DNA of 64,000 bases, taken from assembly GCF_005222485.1 (NCBI RefSeq), contig NZ_CP029078.1, positions 7,441,501 to 7,505,500 on the forward strand, written 5' to 3'. Below, piece by piece: positions 34,880-42,787 of this stretch; positions within the stretch are counted from its first letter, which is position 1, and every line of letters starts with the position of its first letter. Made by a program: the position numbers and the translations under genes. Origin of the DNA: Streptomyces griseoviridis (GTDB lineage Bacteria > Actinomycetota > Actinomycetes > Streptomycetales > Streptomycetaceae). The notes beneath the pieces were generated by a model. The model did no database searches. It had not been told where the DNA came from and was given only the letters and a program-made list of their open reading frames with translations.

Positions 34880-35811
34880 CCCCGCAGCGGCCCCCCACCT
34901 CCCTCCGTTTCGGCTACGGCACCAACGGACTCGCCGACCTCCGTCTCGACGACGCCCTCTCCCTCCTGGCCGACCTCGGTTACGACGGCGTCGGCCTGAC
35001 CCTCGACCACATGCACCTGGACCCCTTCGCCCCCGACCTCCCCACCCGCGTCAAGCACGTGGCCCGCCGCCTGGACTCCCTCGGCCTGGACGTCACCGTC
35101 GAGACCGGTGCCCGCTACGTGCTCGACCCGCGCCGCAAACACGGCCCCTCACTGCTCGACCCTGACCCCGACGACCGGGCCCGACGCGTCGACCTGCTGC
35201 TGCGCGCGGTCGACATCGCCGCCGACCTCGGCGCCCACGCCGTGCACTGCTTCAGCGGCGTCACGCCCGCCGACACCACGTCCGACACCGCGTGGAATCG
35301 CTTGGCCGACGCCCTCGCCCCCGTCCTGGCAGCCGCCGCCACCGCGGGCGTCCCGCTCGCCGTCGAACCCGAACCCGGCCACCTCCTCGCCACCCTCGCC
35401 GACTTCCACCACCTCCGCCGCACTCTCGGCGACCCGGACCACCTCGGTCTCACCCTCGACCTCGGCCACTGCCAGTGCCTCGAACCCCTCCCTCCCGCCG
35501 ACTGCGTCCGCGCCGCCGCCCCCTGGCTGCGCCACGTCCAGATCGAGGACATGCGGCGCGGTGTCCACGAACACCTCCCGTTCGGCACCGGCGAGATCGA
35601 CTTCCCGCCCGTCCTCGCGGCCCTCGCCGCCACCGGCTACCAGGGCCTCACCGTCGTCGAACTGCCCCGCCACTCCCACGAGGGCCCACGCCAGGCAGAA
35701 CGCTCCCTCCCCTTCCTCCACCATGCGGCAGCCCAGGCGGCCTCCACGCCCGACGCCTCCGCATCCCGCGGCGCCCCGACGGCCACCCCCGAAGGGAGCC
35801 GCACCCCATGA
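34876..35811 (+). CDS. sugar phosphate isomerase/epimerase of the Ebo-type cluster
   Basis: The protein has 311 residues; the ATG overlaps the previous stop (ATGA). It is a xylose-isomerase-like TIM barrel: SLRFGYGTNGLADLRLDDALSLLADLGYDGVGLTLDHMHLD (in outline) at the start, LAVEPEPGHLL, GLTLDLGHCQCLEP, HVQIEDMRRGVHEHLPFGTGEIDFP and GLTVVELPRHSHEGP. These Glu, Asp and His residues form the metal site. The last 30 residues are low-complexity. It would rearrange a sugar phosphate or cyclitol made by the synthase-like gene two places upstream. Both neighbours are coupled by 4-bp overlaps. Confidence 0.85.
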   Translation: MTPQRPPTSLRFGYGTNGLADLRLDDALSLLADLGYDGVGLTLDHMHLDPFAPDLPTRVKHVARRLDSLGLDVTVETGARYVLDPRRKHGPSLLDPDPDDRARRVDLLLRAVDIAADLGAHAVHCFSGVTPADTTSDTAWNRLADALAPVLAAAATAGVPLAVEPEPGHLLATLADFHHLRRTLGDPDHLGLTLDLGHCQCLEPLPPADCVRAAAPWLRHVQIEDMRRGVHEHLPFGTGEIDFPPVLAALAATGYQGLTVVELPRHSHEGPRQAERSLPFLHHAAAQAASTPDASASRGAPTATPEGSRTP

Positions 35812-36755
35812 CCCACCCCCGCACCACCCGGTCGACCGACCCGACCCCGCCGACGCGGACAACCCGGCCGTCCCCGGAGACGCCCGCCACCGCCACAGCC
35901 ACCACCCAGGCTGACCCGTCAGACCCGTCAGACCCGTCAGACCCGTCAGACCCGTCAGACCCGTCAGCCGCGGAGACGAGCACTCCCGCCGTCCCAGCCA
36001 CCCCTGGGGCCACCGCGCCCGCCCTCCCCGCCACCCCGGAGACGCCCGCCTGCACCACCAAAGCCACTCCGGGGGCCCCCGCCCCCGCCCCCCTCCCCAC
36101 CCCCTCCACCCTGTACGCCGACCTCACCCCCCACCTCACCCCGCCCGCCCGTGCCTGGCTCGACCAAGCCCTTCGCGAGGCCGACTCGCAGCCCGGCCTG
36201 CACGGTCCGCTCGCTGTGTGGGAGTTGCGGCTCGCCGAGGCCGGTCGCCGGTGCGGGCACGATCACGCCGACGCCGTCCGCGTCCTGATCCTGCACGCCG
36301 CCCGCGCCGGGACCGACGCCCTGACCCGCGTCTACTCCCAGGGCACCGCCGCCGAACGCCGCGCCGTGCTGCACGCCCTGCCCCACCTCGTGGCGGGACC
36401 CGACGCCCGCCCGCTCGTCGAGGACGCCCTGCGGACCAACGACACCCGCCTGGTCGCCGCCGCCGTCGGCCCCTACGCCGCCCGGCACCTCCCTCCCCAC
36501 CTCTGGCGCCACGCCGTCCTGAAGTGCCTGTTCACCGGGGTGCCCGTGACCGGGATCGCCGACCTGGAGCGCCGCGCCCACGGTGACGTGGAACTCGCCC
36601 GGATGCTCGGCGACCACGCCGCCGAACGGACCGCCGCGGGACGCCGCGTGCCCGAGGACCTGTACCGCGTGCTGGCCCTCACCGACCCCACCGCCACCCC
36701 ACCCGCGCAGGCCGCCGACCACGGCCCGCACGGCACCGACGGCAAGGAGTCCTGA
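35808..36755 (+). CDS. eboA: EboA domain protein
   Basis: The protein has 315 residues. The ATG at 35808 overlaps the previous stop. Residues 1-100 are low-complexity Pro/Thr/Ser with six Asp-Pro-Ser repeats. The conserved part (about 105-300) is an all-helical EboA domain: ARAWLDQALREADSQPGLHGPLAVWELRLAEAGRRCG in outline, YSQGTAAERRAVLHALPHL, ALRTNDTRLVAAAVGPYAARHL, AVLKCLFTGVPVTGIADLERRA and DLYRVLALTDPTA. EboA is required for metabolite traffic in other Ebo systems; its biochemical role is unknown. It is coupled to the TatD-like gene by a 1-bp overlap (TGATG). Confidence 0.82.
   Translation: MTHPRTTRSTDPTPPTRTTRPSPETPATATATTQADPSDPSDPSDPSDPSDPSAAETSTPAVPATPGATAPALPATPETPACTTKATPGAPAPAPLPTPSTLYADLTPHLTPPARAWLDQALREADSQPGLHGPLAVWELRLAEAGRRCGHDHADAVRVLILHAARAGTDALTRVYSQGTAAERRAVLHALPHLVAGPDARPLVEDALRTNDTRLVAAAVGPYAARHLPPHLWRHAVLKCLFTGVPVTGIADLERRAHGDVELARMLGDHAAERTAAGRRVPEDLYRVLALTDPTATPPAQAADHGPHGTDGKES
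35913..35966. repeat. 9-bp coding microsatellite in the EboA gene
   Basis: Six perfect copies of GACCCGTCA (35913, 35922, 35931, 35940, 35949, 35958) encode (Asp-Pro-Ser)6. Perfect identity suggests recent slippage; copy number may vary between strains. The length stays in frame. Confidence 0.9.
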
Positions 36756-37603
36756 TGCGCATCTTCGACCCCCACATCCACATGACGTCACGGACCACCG
36801 ACGACTACCGGGCGATGCGCGCGGCCGGCGTCCGCGCCGTCGTCGAACCCTCCTTCTGGCTCGGCCAGCCCCGCACCTCACCCCACTCCTTCTTCGACTA
36901 CTTCGACTCCCTCCTGGGCTGGGAGCCCTTCCGCGCCGCGCAGTACGGCATCGCCCACCACTGCACGATCGCCCTCAACCCCAAGGAGGCGAACGACCCG
37001 CGCTGCTTCCCCGTCCTCGACGAACTGCCGCGCTATCTCGTCAAGGACCAGGTCGTCGCCGTCGGGGAGATCGGCTACGACTCGATGACCCCCGCCGAGG
37101 ACACCGCCCTCGCCGCCCAGCTCCAACTCGCCGCCGACCACGCGCTTCCCGCGCTCGTCCACACCCCGCACCGCGACAAGCTCGCCGGACTGCGCCGCAC
37201 CCTCGACGCGGTCCACGAGTCCGCGCTGCCCCCGGACCGGGTCCTGGTCGACCACCTCAACGAGACCACCGTCAAGGAGGCCAAGGACAGCGGCTGCTGG
37301 CTCGGCTTCTCCGTCTATCCCGACACCAAGATGGACGAGGAGCGGATGGTCGCGCTCCTGCGGACCTACGGCCCCGAACAGGTGCTGGTGAACTCCGCCG
37401 CCGACTGGGGCAGCAGCGACCCCCTCAAGACCCGCCGGGTCGGCGACCTGATGCTCGCGCGGGGCTTCACCGAGGACGACGTCGACCAGGTGCTGTGGCG
37501 CAACCCCGTCGCGTTCTACGGGCTCAGCGGCCGGCTCGCCCTTGACGTCACCGCGACCGACGCCACCCACGAGGGCAACTCCGTGCTGCGCGGCGGGGAG
37601 TGA
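36755..37603 (+). CDS. eboB: TatD-like metal-dependent hydrolase EboB
   Basis: The protein has 282 residues and belongs to the TatD/amidohydrolase superfamily. The HxH metal motif is His7-Ile-His9 (FDPHIHM), and further ligands probably lie in VAVGEIGYDSM, ALVHTPHRDK, VLVDHLNE and LVNSAADWGSS. Length and the SFFDYFDSLLGWEPFRAAQYGI segment fit the EboB branch. It likely hydrolyses a small metabolite or its conjugate. The EboE gene begins 3 bp after its stop. Confidence 0.85.
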   Translation: MRIFDPHIHMTSRTTDDYRAMRAAGVRAVVEPSFWLGQPRTSPHSFFDYFDSLLGWEPFRAAQYGIAHHCTIALNPKEANDPRCFPVLDELPRYLVKDQVVAVGEIGYDSMTPAEDTALAAQLQLAADHALPALVHTPHRDKLAGLRRTLDAVHESALPPDRVLVDHLNETTVKEAKDSGCWLGFSVYPDTKMDEERMVALLRTYGPEQVLVNSAADWGSSDPLKTRRVGDLMLARGFTEDDVDQVLWRNPVAFYGLSGRLALDVTATDATHEGNSVLRGGE

Positions 37604-37606
37604 GCC

Positions 37607-38776
37607 ATGCGCTTCCGGCACCCCGACGGCTCCGTCGTCCACCTCGCGTACTGCACCAACGTCCACCCCGCGGAGACCCTCGACGGCGTGCTCGCCCAAC
37701 TCCGCGACCACTGCGAGCCGGTCCGCAGGCGCCTGGGCCGCGACCGCCTCGGCATCGGACTCTGGCTCGCCAAGGACGCCGCCCACGCCCTGGTCACCGA
37801 CCCGTCCGCACTGCGCGGCCTGCGTGCCGAACTGGACCGGCGCGGACTCGAGGTCGTCACTCTCAACGGCTTCCCCTATGAGGGCTTCGGCGCCGAGGAG
37901 GTCAAGTACCGCGTCTACCGCCCCGACTGGGCCGACCCCGAACGTCTGCACCACACCACCTCCCTCGCCCGGGTCCTCGCCCATCTGCTGCCCGACGACG
38001 TCACCGAGGGCAGCGTCTCCACCCTGCCGCTCGCCTGGCGCACCGCCTACGGCGAGCCGCGCGCCGAGAAGGCCCGCGCCGCTCTCGCCACCCTCGCCGA
38101 ACGCCTCGACGCCCTCCACGAACTCACCGGCCGCTCCATCCGCGTCGGCCTGGAACCCGAACCGGGCTGTGTCGTCGAGACCACCGCCGACGCCCTCACC
38201 CCGCTGACCGCGCTCGCCCACCCGCGGATCGGCGTGTGCGTCGACACCTGCCATCTCGCCACCTCCTTCGAAGACCCGCACACCGCCCTCGACGCTCTCG
38301 TCGCCGCCGGTGTGCCCGTCGTCAAGTCCCAGCTGTCGGCGGCCCTGCACGCCGAGCACCCCCACCTGCCCGAGGTCCGCGCCGCGCTCGCCGCCTTCGA
38401 CGAACCCCGCTTCCTGCACCAGACCCGCACCGCCACCGCCGCCGGCCTGCGCGGCACCGACGACCTCGGCGAGGCACTCGCCGCGGACACCCTCCCGGAC
38501 GCGGCGCCCTGGCGTGCCCACTTCCACGTCCCGCTGCACGCGGCCCCCGCCGCGCCCCTCACCTCCACGCTCCCCGTCCTGGAGGCCGCCCTCGCCCGGC
38601 TGGTCGGCGGTCCGCACCCGCTCACCCGCCACCTGGAGGTCGAGACCTACACCTGGCAGGCCCTCCCCGCCGCGCTGCGGCCCCGCGGCCGGGCCCAGCT
38701 CGCCGACGGCATCGCCGCCGAACTCATCCTCGCCCGAGACCTGTTGACCGACCTCGGCCTGAAGGAACTCCCATGA
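37607..38776 (+). CDS. eboE: EboE metabolite traffic protein (TIM barrel)
   Basis: The protein has 389 residues. The N-terminal HLAYCTNVHPAETLDGVLAQL is the hallmark of EboE. Other conserved parts are LGIGLWLAKDAAHAL, LNGFPYEGFGAEEVKYRVYRPDW, VSTLPLAWRTAYG, VGLEPEPGCVVETTAD, GVCVDTCHLATSFEDP and LEVETYTWQALP. The fold is a xylose-isomerase-like TIM barrel with a likely metal site. It is required for moving secondary-metabolite precursors in cyanobacterial Ebo systems. The EboF gene overlaps its stop by 4 bp. Confidence 0.9.
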   Translation: MRFRHPDGSVVHLAYCTNVHPAETLDGVLAQLRDHCEPVRRRLGRDRLGIGLWLAKDAAHALVTDPSALRGLRAELDRRGLEVVTLNGFPYEGFGAEEVKYRVYRPDWADPERLHHTTSLARVLAHLLPDDVTEGSVSTLPLAWRTAYGEPRAEKARAALATLAERLDALHELTGRSIRVGLEPEPGCVVETTADALTPLTALAHPRIGVCVDTCHLATSFEDPHTALDALVAAGVPVVKSQLSAALHAEHPHLPEVRAALAAFDEPRFLHQTRTATAAGLRGTDDLGEALAADTLPDAAPWRAHFHVPLHAAPAAPLTSTLPVLEAALARLVGGPHPLTRHLEVETYTWQALPAALRPRGRAQLADGIAAELILARDLLTDLGLKELP

Positions 38777-40170
38777 GCACCCCTGCCGCCGAGCCGCGGC
38801 CCACCCCGCTCCTCGTCCTCGACGTCGTCGGCCTCACCCCCCGTCTCCTCGACCACATGCCCCATCTCAAGCGGCTCGCGGGGGCCGGCTCGCGCGCCGC
38901 CCTCGGTACCGTCCTGCCCGCTGTCACCTGCGCCGCCCAGTCCACCTTCCTCACCGGCACCCACCCGTCCGAGCACGGCATCGTCGGCAACGGCTGGTAC
39001 TTCCGCGAGCTGGGCGACGTCCTCCTGTGGCGCCAGCACAACGGCCTCGTCGCCGGCGACAAGCTCTGGGACGCCGCCCGCCGCGCCCACCCCGGCTACA
39101 CCGTCGCCAACATCTGCTGGTGGTACGCGATGGGCGCCGACACCGACCTCACCGTCACCCCCCGTCCCGTCTACTACGCCGACGGCCGCAAGGAACCCGA
39201 CTGCTACACCCGGCCCCCCGAGCTGCACGACGAACTCACCGAACTGCTCGGCACCTTCCCGCTGTTCCACTTCTGGGGACCCGGCGCCGACCTGGTCTCC
39301 AGCCGGTGGATCATCGACGCGACCCGGCACATCCTGCGCACCCGCCACCCGGACCTGGCGCTCTGCTACCTCCCTCACCTCGACTACGACCTCCAGCGCT
39401 TCGGCCCGGACGACCCGCGCTCCCTGCGGGCGGCCACCGACCTGGACACGGCCGTCGCCCCGCTCCTCGACGACGCCCGAGCCGAGGGCCGTACCGTCGT
39501 CGTCCTCTCCGAGTACGGCATCACCCGCGTGGACCGGCCCGTCGACATCAACCGGGCCCTGCGCCGCGCCGGACTCCTCGAGGTCCACACCCAGGACGGC
39601 ATGGAGTACCTGGACCCGATGGCCTCCCGCGCCTTCGCGGTCGCCGACCACCAGATCGCCCATGTGTATGTGCGCAGACCCGAGGACGTCGACGCCGTGC
39701 GAGCCGTCCTCGCCGAGCTGCCCGGGGTCGAGCGACTCCTCGACGACGAGGGCAAGAAGGCCCATCACCTCGACCACCCGCGAGCCGGCGAACTCGTCGC
39801 CGTCGCGGAACCCGACGCCTGGTTCACGTACTACTACTGGCTCGACGACAGCCGTGCGCCCGACTTCGCGCAGCTCGTCGAGATCCACCGCAAACCCGGC
39901 TACGACCCGGTCGAACTGTTCATGGACCCGCTCGACCCGTACGTCAAGGTCAAGGCGGCCGGCGCGCTGGCCCGCAAGCGACTCGGCATGCGCTACCGGA
40001 TGGCGGTCGTGCCGCTCGACCCGTCACCTATTCGAGGCAGCCACGGCCGCCTTCCGGCGAGCGACGACGACGGTCCGCTCCTCATCTGCTCCACCCCCCG
40101 TGCTGTCGGCGACCGCCTCGCGGCCACCGACGTCAAGTCGCTCCTGCTCCAACTGGCCGGTCTCTCCTGA
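38773..40170 (+). CDS. eboF: alkaline-phosphatase superfamily phosphodiesterase, EboF-like
   Basis: The protein has 465 residues. It is a type I phosphodiesterase/nucleotide pyrophosphatase. LLVLDVVGLTPRLLDHMP holds the first metal Asp (Asp18). GTVLPAVTCAAQSTFLTGTHPSEHG holds the nucleophile Thr/Ser region. The second metal site is in HLDYDLQRFGPDD and SEYGITRV, with a late His in ADHQIAHVY. It should cleave a phosphodiester or pyrophosphate in a metabolite. There is no signal peptide, so unless exported with partners it acts in the cytosol. It is last in the coupled part of the cluster. Confidence 0.88.
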   Translation: MSTPAAEPRPTPLLVLDVVGLTPRLLDHMPHLKRLAGAGSRAALGTVLPAVTCAAQSTFLTGTHPSEHGIVGNGWYFRELGDVLLWRQHNGLVAGDKLWDAARRAHPGYTVANICWWYAMGADTDLTVTPRPVYYADGRKEPDCYTRPPELHDELTELLGTFPLFHFWGPGADLVSSRWIIDATRHILRTRHPDLALCYLPHLDYDLQRFGPDDPRSLRAATDLDTAVAPLLDDARAEGRTVVVLSEYGITRVDRPVDINRALRRAGLLEVHTQDGMEYLDPMASRAFAVADHQIAHVYVRRPEDVDAVRAVLAELPGVERLLDDEGKKAHHLDHPRAGELVAVAEPDAWFTYYYWLDDSRAPDFAQLVEIHRKPGYDPVELFMDPLDPYVKVKAAGALARKRLGMRYRMAVVPLDPSPIRGSHGRLPASDDDGPLLICSTPRAVGDRLAATDVKSLLLQLAGLS

Positions 40171-40230
40171 CTGGTCACCAGTGAAGCACTCACCACTGAC
40201 AACGGCCCGCGATCCCGAGGAGTTCCAGAC

Positions 40231-41307
40231 ATGAGCCGCATTTCGCACTCCGACCCCGAACTCACCCACCGCCTGACCAGACGGGGCATGCTGGGCGTCG
40301 CCGCGGGCGGCACCGCGGCCGCGCTGCTGGGCGCCGCGGCCACCCCCGCCGCCGCGTCCCCGTCCTCCGCGTCCCGCGCCCCCGCGGAACCCGCCACCTC
40401 CGCCGCCGGGCACGGTCACGGCCGGGGCCGCGCCCTGCTGCCCCCCGGCCGGCTCGGGGTGCAGCTGTACAGCCTGCGCGACAAGGTCTCCACGCTCGGC
40501 TTCGCCGCCGTCTTCGCGGAGTTGGAGCGGTACGGCTACGACGAGGTCGAGTTCGCCGGATACACCCAGGGCTCCGCGGGGGCCATCACCCTGGCCCAGC
40601 TGCGCCGGCTGGCCCGGGACCACGGCCTCACCCCGATCGGCAGCCACGTCGGCTACTACGCGAACGACCCGAACGCCTACACCTTCGCCGAGAACCTCAC
40701 CAAGGTCCTCGACGACGCCCAGGCCCTCGGCCTCAAGCACATCGGCACCGCCTCGGGCCCGTTCCGCTACGGCGACACCGTGGACGCCTGGAAGCGCGCC
40801 GCCGCCGACTTCAACAGGTACGGCGCGGCGGCGCGGGCGCGCGGCATGAAGTTCTACCAGCACAACCACTCCGACGAGTTCGGCTTCGCCAGCGACAACC
40901 CCAAGGTCAGGCTCTACGACGTCCTGCTCGCCGAGACCGACCCCGACCTGGTGTTCCTGGAGATGGACATCTTCTGGGCGTACGCGGGCCAGTTCCGTTT
41001 CTCCACCCGGCCCGACGGCAGGCCCGCGCCGTTCGATCCGCTCGCCTACGTCCTGCGGCAGCCGCACCGCTACCCCCTCTTCCATGTCAAGGACGGCGTC
41101 AGTGACCCGCAGAACCAGTTCGGCTACCGGATGGTCGACGTCGGCGACGGCGACATCGACTACCAGAAGTTCCTGTCCGCGGTGACCCGGCTGCGCGGCG
41201 AGCGCCTCGCCCACCACTGGCAGACCGAGCACGACCAGCCCACCGACTCCCTCCGCTTCGCCCGCCGCTCCAGCGCCTATCTGCACTCCCTGCGCGAGAA
41301 GTGCTGA
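40231..41307 (+). CDS. Tat-exported sugar phosphate isomerase/epimerase
   Basis: The protein has 358 residues. The N-terminus has a twin-arginine motif (LTRRGMLGVAAGG) and an Ala-rich cleavage region near residue 45, so it is exported folded by Tat. The TIM barrel follows: PGRLGVQLYSLRDKVSTLGFAAVFAELERYGYDEVEFAG in outline, FYQHNHSDEFG, LVFLEMDIFWAY, FHVKDG and VDVGDGDIDYQKF. The metal-site Glu, Asp and His residues are present. It probably acts on a keto-sugar or glycoside outside the membrane. It lies 60 bp after the EboF gene and before a strong terminator, so it probably shares that transcript, while chemically it also fits the 3-keto-sugar cluster. Confidence 0.88.
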   Translation: MSRISHSDPELTHRLTRRGMLGVAAGGTAAALLGAAATPAAASPSSASRAPAEPATSAAGHGHGRGRALLPPGRLGVQLYSLRDKVSTLGFAAVFAELERYGYDEVEFAGYTQGSAGAITLAQLRRLARDHGLTPIGSHVGYYANDPNAYTFAENLTKVLDDAQALGLKHIGTASGPFRYGDTVDAWKRAAADFNRYGAAARARGMKFYQHNHSDEFGFASDNPKVRLYDVLLAETDPDLVFLEMDIFWAYAGQFRFSTRPDGRPAPFDPLAYVLRQPHRYPLFHVKDGVSDPQNQFGYRMVDVGDGDIDYQKFLSAVTRLRGERLAHHWQTEHDQPTDSLRFARRSSAYLHSLREKC

Positions 41308-41319
41308 ACCGCGCCCAGC

Positions 41320-41361
41320 CGTGAGGAGGCCCTCCCCGCAACCGGGGAGGGCCTCCTCACG
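41320..41361. terminator. strong hairpin terminator closing the Ebo-type cluster
   Basis: Perfect 18-bp arms (41320-41337 and 41344-41361, CGTGAGGAGGCCCTCCCC and complement) enclose a GCAACC loop, 12 bp after the stop codon. It separates this unit from the convergent OFA transporter gene and may serve both. Confidence 0.9.
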
Positions 41362-41379
41362 CGCGCGTGCGCGCCGTCG

Positions 41380-42786
41380 TCAGCCGGAGGTGCGCGGCCG
41401 GGCGACCGCCGTCACCTCGCCGCCGCGGCCCGGCTGCCGCAGCAGCAGCGCGATGCCGGCCGCGACCATCGAGACGCCGCCCGCCAGCGCGTAGGCGCCG
41501 TTGTAGCCCCAGGCCGCGACCACCATGGAGCCGAGGCCGCCGCCGAAGAGACCGCTGATCAGCTTGCCGCTGTACACGAGACCGTAGTTGGAGGCGTTGT
41601 AGTTCTCCCCGAAGTAGTCCGGTGTCAGGGCCGCGAACATCGGGTAGAACGCGCCGCCGCCGAACCCGGACAGGAACGCGAAGACCAGGAACAGCCACTC
41701 GCTCCGCACCTCGCCCGCCAGGATCACGCCGAACTGGGAGAGCCCCAGCACCACGATGACGAACACCAGGGTCGACTTGCGGCCCCACTTGTCCGACAGC
41801 CAGCCCACGACCCCGCGCCCGACACCGTTGATGACCGCCATGACGCCCATGGAGGAGGCGGCCACCAGCGGCCCGAAGCCGACCTCCTTGGCGTAGTCGA
41901 CCTGGAAGGAGATCCCGAAGATCGACACCCCCGCGGTCATCACGATGGCCACCCACATCAGCGGCAGCATCCCCGTCCTGACGGCCTCCTTCGGTGTGTA
42001 CTGCCGCACCGCTGGGGGGTTCTTCGCGAGGCTCGCCGCGTTCTTCGCGTCACCGGCGAACGTCAGCGGGTCGATGTCGGCGGGCCACCAGTTCTTCGGC
42101 GGGTCCTTGAAGAAGAACGCGCACCCGAAGACCACGATCAGGATGTAGCAGCCGATCAGATCCAGGACCCGGTGGTAGTTAGCCGTGTCGAAGGCGTAGT
42201 TGAAGATGAAGATGAACGGCAGCGACCCGTACGCGAAGCCGCCGTTGACGAAACCCGTACGGGCACCCCGGCGTTCCGGGAACCACTTGCCGACCATGTT
42301 GATGCAGGTCGCGTAGATCAACCCGGCGCCGATGCCCCCGATCACGCCGAAGCCGAGCACGGCCAGCCACACGTTGCTCAGATGCGACAGGGCGAAGAAC
42401 CCGACCAGACACATCGCGGAGCCGGTGAACATGGCCCTGCGGGCCGTCAGGACGCCCTTCTCGCGCAGCCAGCCCGCTGGGAAGGCGATGCCCGCCTGGA
42501 AGAACACCCAGACGCTGAGGATCCAGAAGGTGTTGCTCTGCGTCCAGCCGTGCGCGTGGGACAGGGTGTCCTCCGCCGAGCCGTACGCGTACTCGAAGAC
42601 ACTGATCGCCATCATGGCGAGCCACGGCAGGTACACCATGATCTTGCGGGAGTGGCCGAGGATGTCCCGGTCGCTCTCGCCGACGCGGTACACGCGGCCT
42701 CGGGTGTCGGTCACTTCACGGTAGGGACGGTGGGCTACGTCGGGTTCTGCCGACGACGTGCCTGCTGCGGTGGGTTCCGCGGACAT
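41380..42786 (-). CDS. OFA-family MFS transporter, probable oxalate/formate antiporter
   Basis: The protein has 468 residues and about 12 membrane segments after a 45-residue hydrophilic N-terminus (YREVTDTRGRVYRVGESD). OFA motifs are GIGAGLIYATCINMVGKWFPERRGARTGFVNGGFAYG in outline and TPDYFGENYNASNYGLVYSGKLISGL. Lys408 in the latter matches the essential TM11 Lys of OxlT, the oxalate:formate antiporter of Oxalobacter. Being last in an operon with formyl-CoA transferase and a ThDP decarboxylase supports oxalate uptake in exchange for formate. Its start lies 1 bp after the stop of the paralogous gene upstream. Confidence 0.88.
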   Translation of the reverse strand: MSAEPTAAGTSSAEPDVAHRPYREVTDTRGRVYRVGESDRDILGHSRKIMVYLPWLAMMAISVFEYAYGSAEDTLSHAHGWTQSNTFWILSVWVFFQAGIAFPAGWLREKGVLTARRAMFTGSAMCLVGFFALSHLSNVWLAVLGFGVIGGIGAGLIYATCINMVGKWFPERRGARTGFVNGGFAYGSLPFIFIFNYAFDTANYHRVLDLIGCYILIVVFGCAFFFKDPPKNWWPADIDPLTFAGDAKNAASLAKNPPAVRQYTPKEAVRTGMLPLMWVAIVMTAGVSIFGISFQVDYAKEVGFGPLVAASSMGVMAVINGVGRGVVGWLSDKWGRKSTLVFVIVVLGLSQFGVILAGEVRSEWLFLVFAFLSGFGGGAFYPMFAALTPDYFGENYNASNYGLVYSGKLISGLFGGGLGSMVVAAWGYNGAYALAGGVSMVAAGIALLLRQPGRGGEVTAVARPRTSG

Positions 42787-42787
42787 G

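Noticed and set aside
35913..35966. Possible CRISPR-like array
   Set aside because: The 9-bp units are directly adjacent with no spacers and encode Asp-Pro-Ser in frame, so it is a coding microsatellite.
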